Part shown: positions 9,042 to 16,909 of the stretch, in pieces | Position numbering within the stretch: the first letter of the stretch is position 1 | Layout: the number at the start of each line of letters is the position of its first letter | Origin: Nemertoderma westbladi | Lineage: Eukaryota > Xenacoelomorpha > Nemertodermatida > Nemertodermatidae | Assembly (NCBI GenBank): GCA_032718475.1 | Contig: JAUCBJ010002395.1 | Span: 1-20,737, forward strand | Direction: 5' to 3' | Length of the DNA: 20,737 nucleotides | The notes under the pieces: generated by a model | Databases searched by the model: none | Told to the model about the DNA's origin: nothing | Seen by the model: the letters and a program-made list of their open reading frames with translations, nothing else | Program-made: the position numbers and the translations under genes

Positions 9042-10346
9042 CTACCAGCCACCAATCTAATCTTATATTGCGATCCGGCAATTCAGGATGAGGGGGGCCG
9101 TCTGGAACCAGAGGACGAGTCGAGAGAAAGGATAGACGAGTCGGGAGGAGAGAGAGACGAGTCGACACACGACGGCGGTCGACGTGCCGATGTCGCCGGC
9201 CAGCCACAGGCCGAGGACGACGAACGGCCCACCGGAGCGGCGACGGTGGGGCCGACGGTACGACGCCGGACCCGGAGAGATAGAGGAGACGTCGGCGAAG
9301 AGGACGTCGGGGTCAGCGATCGACTTCGACGGGCCTACAACGCGACCCGGAAACTGCTCAAAGAGACCAAAGGAGGGGCCAGGATAGATCAGGTGAAGTT
9401 GAAAAGGCGACTAGGTGAGTCGAACGAACACTTTAACTACCTAATGCGCTTTGGACAGAGAGAACTAGCCGAGGGGAGAGCGAGAGAGGTCGCCAGCGAA
9501 CTGTGTGATCTATGGGAGTGTAGGGGTATGCAACCTAGTGTAGTGTACATAGGGCCATACTTAGTCGATGCCCGGGGAGTAAAATTAGTGGGTTGGAGGA
9601 GACCGCATGAGGGCGAATCCGAGGTTAACCCCTAAGATTCGGTCTCGTCGGTCGGAGGAAGTTCTGGGGGGTGGGGGAAAGTTAGTAGGACGGGAAGGCG
9701 GAGGGAATCCGTCACAACCGATAAGTCTGCTACATCCTCCGCAAAAGAAAGACGGGTGAGGGAAATAAATGCGGTGTACCATCTCGATCTGATAGCGCAA
9801 GACCAGAGAGAAGTAGAGAGACAGTTAGAGGAGGGGAGAGCGCTATTAGAGAAAGAAACGGAACTGGCTAGAGAGACCGGAGAGAAGGCCGAGAAGGCCG
9901 CGAGAAGCTTTAGGGAGTGCGAGGAAATAGGGAGGATGGAATAAGAAGAGCGTGAGGCGAGAGAGGAAAGTGAACGTAAAGAGCGCGAGGCGGGACGTAG
10001 AGAGCGTGAGGTGGCGAGGGAGGTGAGACGAATGGAGAGAGTTAGGAGAGAGACGGAACTGGCCGAGCAGAACGCGCGGGAGAATAAGGAAAGAGCGGCA
10101 GAGGGGAAGCGTGTGCAGGATGATTTACATACTCGCCTTAGCGGGCTTATACAATACCAAACCAGACAGAAGCGCAAACTGGAACTGGCGCAGTTGGGGT
10201 TGTCAGAGAGTGACGCTGGCTCGGGTGCTTTCGAGGAGCCAAGGGCCGTGGATACATTTATTAATACCCCACTTACAGGGACCGCACGACAGACCCGAGA
10301 CTGGTGTGACCGTACGGGCGGGGGGGTAATAATAATAATACAGTAG
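9042..10346 (+). pseudogene. Segment A: charged N-terminus and long coiled coil
   Basis: Open from just after TGA (9039-9041). The first part is Asp/Glu/Ser/Gly-rich, followed by Arg-rich TVRRRTRRDRGD and a likely folded stretch that includes RLRRAYNATRKLLKET and SVVYIGPYLVDARGVKLVGW. TAA at 9633-9635 interrupts, but the same frame continues as a Ser/Thr-rich linker. From about 9756 to 10150 an Arg/Glu/Lys/Ala-rich heptad-type coiled coil runs straight across the second TAA (9942-9944) without change in composition, so that codon looks like a nonsense mutation. The frame ends at TAG 10344, just after the G run at 10320-10326. A possible splice acceptor (TTCAG) at 9082-9086 could explain the missing ATG. 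Function unknown. Confidence 0.5.
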
Positions 10347-10512
10347 ACGACGTTAATATTAATAGTACCGTATTGGATAATTCTAACCAAACCTTTATTC
10401 CAGGAAATATTCTACCTAGTAGTAGTAACTTAAATTTAAATACAAATAATCCAAATAATTTAAATAATAATACGAATTTGAATTTACAAAATAACTCAAA
10501 TAATGTAATTAC
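10328..10512 (+). pseudogene. Segment B: Asn-rich low-complexity coding stretch
   Basis: Frame 2 is open through the 10320-10326 G run and reads Asn runs, then TVDDVNINSTVLDNSNQTF and an Asn/Leu-rich tract up to the transposon insertion at 10512/10513. It follows segment A naturally if the G run has gained or lost bases. The same QNNSNNV-type repeats reappear on the other side of the transposon, which shows both sides belong to one ORF. Confidence 0.5.
10505..10512. repeat. 8-bp target-site duplication, left copy
   Basis: GTAATTAC directly precedes the TAGGG terminus at 10513. The identical octamer follows the right terminus at 11064-11071. An 8-bp duplication is characteristic of the hAT superfamily. 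Confidence 0.92.
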
Positions 10513-11063
10513 TAGGGCTCGATCGGAGCTCCGGCCTCCGGCTCCGGCTCCGGCCATTTTGGCACCTCCGGCTCCTGCTCCGGCTCCGGTAAAAATATTG
10601 CCGGAGTTAATTTTTTAATAAAGTATTATATTTCGTGCATATTCTAATCTGAACAATTATTTACACTATAAGTACTGAAGTAAGCACTGTAGTAGGCCTA
10701 CAGCTTCAATATCAAGCATAATACCGGTACTGCAGTATTACTTAAAGTCAATGACTGACTGACTGACTGTACTGCAGTACTGGTACTGGCCAGCTGGCTG
10801 ACTAGCAGACTATTACAGATAGGCCCTATATAAATAATAAATAAATTTTAAATTGAAAATTCGTAAATCTATAAATTATGAAATTAATTAGACCTACAGT
10901 ATGATTGATTATGAGCGATTGGCGAACGATAACCATACTATTTTTTTTAAATAAATAATAAAATTTTTTGAAAAACTCCGGCTCCTGCTCCGGCTCCGGC
11001 CAAATTGTCCAACTCCGGCTCCTGCTCCGGCTCCGGCCAAATCCCAACTCCGATCGAGCCCTA
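10513..11063. mobile_element. hAT-type non-autonomous element (MITE), 551 bp
   Basis: The ends are perfect 16-bp inverted repeats, TAGGGCTCGATCGGAG at 10513-10528 and its exact complement at 11048-11063, flanked by the 8-bp duplication GTAATTAC. The 5'-TAGGG terminus and octamer duplication fit hAT elements. There is no transposase. Both subterminal zones carry CTCCGGCTCC-type GC-rich direct repeats (10527-10590 and 10976-11037) around an AT-rich core with a TGAC microsatellite at 10752-10768 and a CTGCAG/GTAC palindromic patch. It interrupts an Asn-rich reading frame that is restored exactly if the element and one duplication copy are absent, so the insertion came after the gene. The ORFs at its edges (for example 10373-10618) are read-through artefacts. 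Confidence 0.92.
10976..11037. repeat. hAT subterminal GC-rich direct repeats, right side
   Basis: Two tandem copies of a unit of about 35 bp, beginning ACTCCGGCTCCTGCTCCGG and ending CCGGCCAAAT/TC, mirror similar same-orientation copies at 10527-10590 on the left. In hAT elements subterminal repeats are transposase-binding sites; that role here is inferred from position. Confidence 0.7.
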
Positions 11064-11071
11064 GTAATTAC
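11064..11071. repeat. 8-bp target-site duplication, right copy
   Basis: GTAATTAC immediately after the CCCTA terminus, identical to 10505-10512. Confidence 0.92.
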
Positions 11072-11261
11072 GCAAAATAACTCAAATAATGTAGTCACGC
11101 AAAATAATTCAAATAATCTTATCTCGAACGAACAAAATAATTCTGTTTCTAATTTTGGTGCACAAAATAATTTATGTGAACTAGAGGACCAAATTGGTTT
11201 AACAGGCGACAATCACAGTGGTGCTATTAATGTGAACGTGTCGGACATACACAACCCGGCA

Positions 11262-11465
11262 GACGGGGGCCTGGTAGGCCACGTAGTTAGTAGGCAGGAA
11301 GTGGCGGGGTTGAGCCAACCCGACGGCGGCCTGGTAGGCCACGTAGTTAGTAGGCAGGAAGTGGCGGGGTTGAGCCAACCCGACGGCGGCCTGGTAGGCC
11401 ACGTAGTTGGTAGGCAGGAAGTAGCGGGGTTAAGTCAACCCGAGGTGGGTCTGGTAGGCCACACA
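11262..11465 (+). repeat. 60-bp in-frame direct repeats (3.4 copies)
   Basis: Units begin at 11262, 11322, 11382 and, partially, 11442. The first two are nearly identical and the third has a few substitutions. Each encodes 20 residues starting DGGLVGHVV or a variant. Period 60 preserves frame, so the array behaves as a coding tandem repeat and is unrelated in sequence to the 60-bp satellite at the left edge. Confidence 0.93.
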
Positions 11466-11577
11466 ATAGTAGAGAGAGAGGCAGGGGTGAGTAGACCCAG
11501 CCGCAGTAGAAACATTGTGTCGACTGGAGAGGGGTGTAGAAGTGAAGTAAGAGGTAGCGGCGTGATATGTGGCGAGT

Positions 11578-11600
11578 GGGGGGGGGGGGGGGGGGGGGGG
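11578..11600. repeat. Poly-G tract, 23 G
   Basis: Uninterrupted run of 23 G in coding sense, encoding Gly. It has G-quadruplex potential and is prone to slippage or sequencing length errors. It lies where the frame becomes ambiguous. Confidence 0.95.
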
Positions 11601-11637
11601 CTACAGGAGCCCCACAACGAGAAGTTAGTGGCGAGAA

Positions 11638-11656
11638 GGGGGGGGGGGGGGGGGGG
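11638..11656. repeat. Poly-G tract, 19 G
   Basis: Second uninterrupted G run. Frame 0 dies 30 bases later, while frame 1 is open from this run to 12324. Confidence 0.95.
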
Positions 11657-12324
11657 CAGAGAGTGTCCCGCAAGCGTCGACGGATAATGCGCGGGCCGAA
11701 CTAGGTAAACCGCAACACCCGGCGACGGAGAGTAATAGGGGGATTGCGAATATCCCCAGCGGCGTGCGATCGAGCAGAGAGAGGCAGGTTGACGTCGCGA
11801 GAGGGCTGACGAAGCGTCGAGCCCGATCAGAAGAGGGAAGAAGAACAGTGGAATTTAGCCGGGAGATCAACGAGAAAACTCACGAGCAGGAATACTGCAC
11901 TGAAAAGAGAAGAAGAGAAGATAGTAGGAGAAGTATCGCCGCGAACGATAGGAGAGCGAGGACGGATAGCGAACCGTCGATAGTCGAGATGGGAACGGAG
12001 AGTCAGCGGGGTCAAACTTCGGGAGATTGCCGTCGTCACGGAGAGGCGCGACCTGACGAGGCGCACTACGCGCCGATAGAGGGGTACGCAATGTACCGGC
12101 ACGAGGACGAGAGCAGTAGAGGGGGTCGAAGAGAAACTTCCCGACGGGATATACCTACCGATCGAGAATGCGGTAGCCGCGGGGAGGATTATTTGAGAAG
12201 ATTAAACTTCGATCCCGAGCGACACATACAGACTGTGGAACATACTGTAGGCCTTACTGCACATACCATAGGCCATGCTGGCAGGAATAATGTAGGCGAT
12301 AGTACAGCCAGTACAGCAGTATGA
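11656..12324 (+). pseudogene. Segment D: charged Arg/Glu-rich C-terminal part
   Basis: Frame 1 opens directly out of the second G run (AESVPQASTDNARAEL...) and continues for about 222 codons to TGA at 12322. It is rich in Arg, Glu, Ser and Asp (for example SSRERQVDVARGLTKRRARS and TEKRRREDSRRSIAANDRR), probably disordered, with a more hydrophobic end near HTVGLTAHTIGHAG. Near the end frame 2 takes over and reads VQPVQQYDYSMQGHNIYPG, suggesting another small indel around 12300-12320. No domain recognised. Confidence 0.5.
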
Positions 12325-12671
12325 CTACAGCATGCAAGGACATAACATATACCCAGGGGAGGGGGGAATTATTGCGGATATGTGCATGGGCCCCAATATA
12401 TTAACATCAACTCCAGTACCAAACATACCGGTGGGGGGGGGGGGGGGGGCAGGGTGACATTCCCCCATCACAATATCAACAATATACCCCGATAGGAGCA
12501 AGAACAACGAGACCCTTGGATGAAAATAGATCATGCGACACAGATACCTACTGTATTATTCGACTGATCTTAATATATATAATCTCTGACAAATATTATT
12601 CACTTTCGGGAAATATTAACAGTTCCTTTAGGACGTGGCGCTCTAAATATATAAACAGAGTTATGACTTAA
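12296..12671 (+). pseudogene. Segment E: C-terminal continuation across third poly-G
   Basis: Frame 2 (12296-12449) encodes a Tyr/Gly/Met/Pro-rich stretch that enters the third G run. Beyond it, frame 0 reads QGDIPPSQYQQYTPIGARTT and stays open to TAA at 12669-12671, becoming Ile/Tyr-rich where the DNA turns AT-rich. The true end is uncertain; the last 40 codons may be non-coding. Confidence 0.35.
12433..12449. repeat. Poly-G tract, 17 G
   Basis: Third long G run, again at a point where the open frame changes. Confidence 0.95.
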
Positions 12672-14083
12672 ACCAGACGCAACGGGATGGCTATAGATTC
12701 ACGTATATGGCGCATTCTTTAGGAGATGCTTCGTTATCAATCACAATCATACACACACAATGCTGCACAATGCTGCACACCAATCTGCCGACCTTCACTA
12801 ATTTTAGTCACATACAAAGAGAATAACAGACAATACATGTAGGGCCTATAAAATAGCATTAGATTCACTTCAAACCACTTAATATAAGTCGCAATCGTTA
12901 TATGTAACCGGTCTCTCTAACCTTTAGTATATCAAGAAGATTGGGGTGTCTGATTATTGATCAGTATTCCAAATATAATATTCTATCAACAAATATAATG
13001 AATAACCGACAGCAAAGCAGTAATGTTAAGGTATGAATGATTATGAGTGACTGAGTGAGATATGATCAGTGAGATAACGGATATACGTTCTATAATTAAG
13101 CCTACTAATGTTGAACTAAAGACTGAAACACGGAGGTTCCACGCCGGTGTTGTAGGCTGTGGAAAAATCACATACTGACTCACTTCCCTAGTTTCTATAT
13201 ACCATCTCCAACACAGAGGCAAAAAACGCTCTGATTGGTCGACCGAACAAAGAGAGAACAAAGAACAAAGAGATGTTCTACGTGGCAATATCAGCTGTTA
13301 GCCGTCGTCATGGTATCTACACTGTTTCAAGAGGATCCGGCGTATTGCGTCATAGAATTGCTAATCATGTCCGCTAAAGTACACATACGGAAGAAATGGC
13401 TTTTATGTCCTCTAAAACAACAATACAGTAAGGACACGGCCTTTTATGCCGGTTAAACCAACTACAGAGTACTTTACGGGGAAAATAACCGGCTAATTAC
13501 GCAAAAGCCTTTACAGCTAATACACACACACCCCTCCAAGGGAGGGAAAATAGTCATATAGGATGTCGCTGCAAAACCAATTACCTTTGTCAATTGGGTA
13601 TTACAGCGATCTCCTGTGGAAATACATATATATAGTGATATAATGCAAACGTTGTCGTTAATGCACCATTGTCTGTCGAATTGCTCGCGTTCGTGTTTGG
13701 GGAAGTCTAGCCTAGTTAGGTAATCCTGTTTGCTATTCTGAAGAGGGAAAAAACAACCCCCCAAAGAAACCCCCAATCAGAATGGCAGAAGGTGGATGGA
13801 TATACGGAAATGCACTGATCAAGTACCACTTCCTATGCCTATTTCAACCATGAAAAAAAATAAATTGAGGCACTATTAATTATTATTATTCTTACAAATT
13901 GAGATGGCGATTTTGGTTTCTAATAGAATAAATTCAGAATCGATAGATACAACACATACATGCTGTTGTGTATAGGTAAATTAAGATATAATATATGACT
14001 ATATATAATTTCGAATAAAGGATATATATAATATCTAATAATAATAGTAATCATATATTATGTTCATGATCAGTGAACATGTA
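12672..14083. other. Non-coding region left of the DIRS-like element
   Basis: No supported gene on either strand. It contains a short ATGCTGCACA duplication near 12760-12780, a copy of the dispersed block at 13513-13605, and very AT-rich sequence (13850-14080) next to the recombinase gene end. ORFs at 12986-13288, 13235-13456 and 13474-13776 show no recognisable domains. Confidence 0.5.
13513..13605. repeat. Dispersed block, left copy
   Basis: Shares with 20048-20131, in the same orientation, a stretch beginning GCTAATACACA and containing AAAATAGTCA, ATAGGATGTC, and TGCAAAACCAATTACCTTTG followed by TCAATTGGGTATTA. The left copy has an extra CTCCAAGGGAGGG palindromic insert, which is also found near 19990. 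The two blocks bracket the DIRS-like element plus the minisatellite. Confidence 0.9.
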
Positions 14084-14962
14084 TCAGTCATTGATTGAAG
14101 ATACCATAACGCATTGAGCATTTATGAGTTCGTAGTCTGATGGCCTTATGTATGATTCGTAGCAAGAACTTCTCCATCGTCCTAATTTCTTTATAGTGTT
14201 TGGAGGCAGTGGTGGCCATCCCGGAAAGAAAACTATGGCTGGAGTAACCCTGTCCCATTATTTTACGTAAAACACCATTAATGTGGTGGGCTTGAACTGA
14301 TTCACCTGTTGACCATATAAAAAGTGGGGATATGTTTGGGCCACATTGATCTCTGAACTGTAGGTATATCTTCAGGCGATTATGTGGGCACAATGGCCCA
14401 CCCACCTTAGCAATGGGAAACTTTAGAGCTGAACGTGATGTCTTTGAACGGTCCAGAGTTATGATTATGCAATTAATTGACATTTCGATATTAGACCTTG
14501 TCAAATTAACATATTCTGACACTCTCATCCCACCGAAGAAAGCCATTGTAAAAATGGCCTTCATCATTTGTATATCAAGCAAACGGTTGTTGTAAAATTT
14601 TGGTAAGGATTGCATTAATAAGTGTAGGTCGGCTGCCATTATAGGCCGGGCAACGGATGGAGCTTCATTGGCTCTTTCGCATCCTCGTATAATATGTTGT
14701 AGCCGTCCCATATTTATATCTGATGAGCATTCTATGTTCATTAAAGTACTCATTATATCCGTATAGATGATGCCCGCAGACCACTATAGTGAGACATAAG
14801 ATTAAATGTTTCCAGAGTTCTTTGACAAACAGGAGTATGTGCTTTTCCTGCGATTCTGCAGAATAGTTTGTACTTATACCATGCTGATATATACTTATTT
14901 TGGGTATTATGACTAAAACTATCAACAACAAGCTGATTTATTAAGGATTGGTGAATTTCCAT
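14084..14962 (-). pseudogene. Tyrosine recombinase of the DIRS-like element, frameshifted
   Basis: The N-terminal part (from 14962) resembles a SAM-like core-binding domain (SHNTQNKYISAWYKYKLFCR). A frameshift near 14753 leads to the catalytic domain: the first arginine lies in FFGGMRVSEY, and a lysine in the RSKTSRS beta-hairpin. The HxxR motif reads SHSFLSG, so the second arginine is replaced by leucine. A second frameshift near 14190-14200 follows. In the shifted frame the family-typical LGRWRSSCYESYIRPS with the nucleophile tyrosine is clear and runs to TGA at 14086-14084. The enzyme would cut and rejoin the circular cDNA during integration. With two frameshifts and a lost arginine it is inactive. 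It is the last gene in transcription order, 140 bp after the gag-like ORF. Confidence 0.9.
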
Positions 14963-15101
14963 GGCGATGGATGTTTCATATGGCTGGTAGACAATATATA
15001 TATAAACTATTTATAGTTTAGTTCGTAAACTACTTAATAACATATGCTATTTTTTATAGATGCGATTATATATATTTAAACAGTTTATGCTTGTGGGTAA
15101 A
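14963..15101. other. AT-rich palindromic spacer between gag-like and recombinase genes
   Basis: Contains a perfect palindromic hairpin, TAAACTAT (15003-15010), TT, ATAGTTTA (15013-15020), followed by GTTTA/TAAAC. The position and symmetry could mark a junction or regulatory site in the retrotransposon, but no function is known. Confidence 0.6.
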
Positions 15102-16181
15102 CTATCCTTGCTGAATAAATTGGTTTCCTAAGGCTTTTTTAGGCAGCGATTTTACAATCAGGACCCTCTCCCTAACATTGTTGATATTATTGTCCTCTTC
15201 ATTATCGTACCGAGGTCGATGTCGGAACCTATTGTCATTTGTACCTCATCTAACATCGTCTGAGTCATCCTGATATCTCCTCTTGAAGTGTGATTCAGAA
15301 TCCTCTCGGTTTTTGGATTTGCAATCAGGGCGATAATGACCCTCCCTGCTGGCAAACATGAGCCTAAATGCTGCTTGTCGCAGTTTCGACATCTGTTCAT
15401 GTAGTCTGATCGCATGGGATGGTGAATAGTTGGTGGTCGCTCCCATCCTCCCTGATTGGTTTCAACATAGAGACGATGGTCTTTGTCAACCTTAAGTAAA
15501 AATCCAAGTGAATATAATGGGGCTATCTCGAGCATGTTCCGATAATAAGTCCATATCTTTGGTGCTTCTTCTGGATGGAAGGCACTCTTATAACTAGCAA
15601 GTAGGGCTAAGCAGTTCAACATTCCCCTGTGGATTCTACTTCGCGTTTTTCCCGTATTTTCCATTCAGCTCTTGCCGTTCAGCCAGTTCAGTTAGAGGGA
15701 TATATCGGTTCTGCCAGCGAAGTTGATCCACCGTGTCCCTTTCAAGTGGTCGTGTTGATGACAATACCCCAGGCACTTCCTTGTCCAATCGTGTTTCTTG
15801 GCGTTTGTTTCCTTTCGATTGTGTTATCCCATCCATAGAATCATTTTGTTGAGCCTTCAACAAAACTCCTACAAACTTCTCGATGAATGTAATTTCATGT
15901 TCTTGGGCTGTCTCAGGTTGTATGTGTGGCTCAGGGGATATTGCTCTGACCGGAATAAAAAGAATAAAATCCTTATTGATGGCTTTATTTAATTTGTATA
16001 CTACACCAGAGAATGTTACCTGCTCACCATGATGCAACATCAGATATTGTGATGCACTACTTGGGGCTTCTGTGCCCTCCCAGATGGGACCCTCAGTTGA
16101 CAGTTGTAATCTCAACCATGAGTTGCTTTTGCCTCTATATGCAACAGTGCCAATGGTATAATTTATCTCTGGAACTGACAT
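15102..16181 (-). pseudogene. Gag-like protein of the DIRS-like element, frameshifted
   Basis: The ATG at 16181 opens a 181-residue part ending at 15636. Its first 100 residues alternate beta-like segments (INYTIGTVAYRG, SWLRLQLS, QVTFSGVVYKL, KDFILFIPVRAI), giving a barrel-like pattern. The frame then shifts near 15660 to a helical part (MLNCLALLASYKSAFHPEEA) leading to CRNCDKQHLGSC. It shifts again near 15350 to SREGHYRPDCKSKNRED, the last half of a zinc-knuckle motif, and a charged tail with one TGA, ending at TAG 15104-15102. Zinc knuckles and a basic/acidic tail suggest a nucleic-acid-binding gag. The ORF lies 236 bp after RNase H. Assignment as gag is inferred from the zinc motifs and context; the N-terminal fold is not identified. 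Confidence 0.6.
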
Positions 16182-16417
16182 GATGTTGTAGATTTTATAT
16201 ACTTATTGAAAACAAATTTACTTATCTATGCATGATATTTTACCATGAACCATGATACCGCTAAATGTTAAGATATATTGTTGACTGTGAAACGATGATC
16301 ACCTTGGGATAGCTATAGTATTCATTTGGTATAAAGTATGAAAAAAAAATATTTATATAAAGTAAATAAAATACATTGTCTTACTTGTGGACATTGTAGC
16401 ATTGTCTATGTTTATTT
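16182..16417. other. Spacer between RNase H and gag-like ORF
   Basis: AT-rich, no gene and no match noted to the outer flanks of the element. If the element is a fusion of two copies or a permuted integration, the junction should lie here. Confidence 0.5.
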
Positions 16418-16900
16418 TTATACTGGATTGAAAATGGCTTGTTTGATTTCGAACCATTGGTCAAGAACAGGAGTTGGGTCTCCATTCATTTTTGGAAACA
16501 AAGCTTTGAATTTGCTGATCCTGAGACGGCTCAAGATATCTGGACCAATGCTGTCATGTCCTGGGATGTGCTGGCAGAATACCATTATTCCATATTCTGT
16601 GCAAGTGTGGAGAAGTAGGCGAATCAGTGTCATCTGCACTGGCTTATTGGAAGTTCCCTTTGCAAATGCATGTATGCTGGTCTCACTGTCACTATAAATT
16701 AGTAGCCTTGAACCACCAAAAGATTGCCCATATACTTTAACTGCGAATAGTATAGCCGCTGACTCTTTTGCTGCTATTGATAATTGATTGTTAGTCATCT
16801 GTTCTGGTAGCCGTACTGAGAACCAGTCTTCATTACAAATACCTCCCAAACCAAACCCAGATGCATCTGTTGACAGGGTGTGTTGGCTAGGAGTCAGCAT
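16418..16900 (-). pseudogene. RNase H domain of the DIRS-like element
   Basis: This part is in frame with the reverse transcriptase upstream, separated by a single TAA at 16912-16910. Numbered from the Met at 16900, the catalytic carboxylates are D12 (STDASGFGLGG), E46 (AAKESAAILFAV), D71 (YSDSETS) and D121 in HIPGHDSIGPDILSR with H111, so the active site is complete. It would degrade RNA in the cDNA hybrid. It probably forms the C-terminal part of one RT-RNase H polypeptide rather than a separate protein; the Met at 16900 is not likely a natural start. The ORF ends at 16418 with no methyltransferase domain after it. Confidence 0.9.
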
Positions 16901-16909
16901 GGTTGGGTT

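Larger units (their letters stand above)
11064..11687 (+). pseudogene. Segment C: Asn-rich stretch, 20-residue repeats and poly-Gly
   Basis: After the transposon, frame 0 continues the QNNSNN repeats, then CELEDQIGLTGDNHSGAINVNV, then three and a bit copies of a 20-residue repeat containing GLVGHVVSRQEVAGLSQP, then GVSRPSRSRNIVSTGEG and two Gly runs encoded by G tracts of 23 and 19. It ends at TAA 11685-11687 only because the frame shifts in the G tracts. The downstream frame 1 reads on smoothly. No known domain. The apparent ATG upstream (10968) lies inside the transposon and is not the gene's start. Confidence 0.5.
9042..12671 (+). pseudogene. Unrecognised GC-rich multi-domain gene, broken by stops, frame changes and a hAT insertion
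   Basis: A coding-like region stands out by GC content and codon texture from its AT-rich surroundings. Following the open frame gives 9042-10320 (frame 0 with internal TAA at 9633 and 9942), a change at the G run 10320-10326 to frame 2 until 10512, a 551-bp transposon, frame 0 again from 11064, a change at the 11578-11600 and 11638-11656 G runs to frame 1 (11656 to 12324), frame 2 to the 12433-12449 G run, then frame 0 to TAA at 12669-12671. The product would have a charged N-terminus, a coiled coil, an Asn-rich part, 20-residue repeats, Gly runs and a charged Arg/Glu-rich part. No protease, polymerase, integrase or zinc knuckle is present. It could be a retroelement gag-like relic, a novel host gene with assembly errors in homopolymers, or a repeat-derived gene. 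No start ATG is seen before 9444. Confidence 0.5.

Noticed and set aside
9632-10390. 252-residue minus-strand ORF, Ser/Leu-rich
   Set aside because: Antisense of the Glu/Arg-rich coiled coil, which automatically gives Ser/Leu-rich open frames.
14665-14931. 88-residue minus-strand ORF and 60-residue plus-strand ORF over the recombinase
   Set aside because: Overlap the recombinase coding sequence in other frames and carry none of its motifs.
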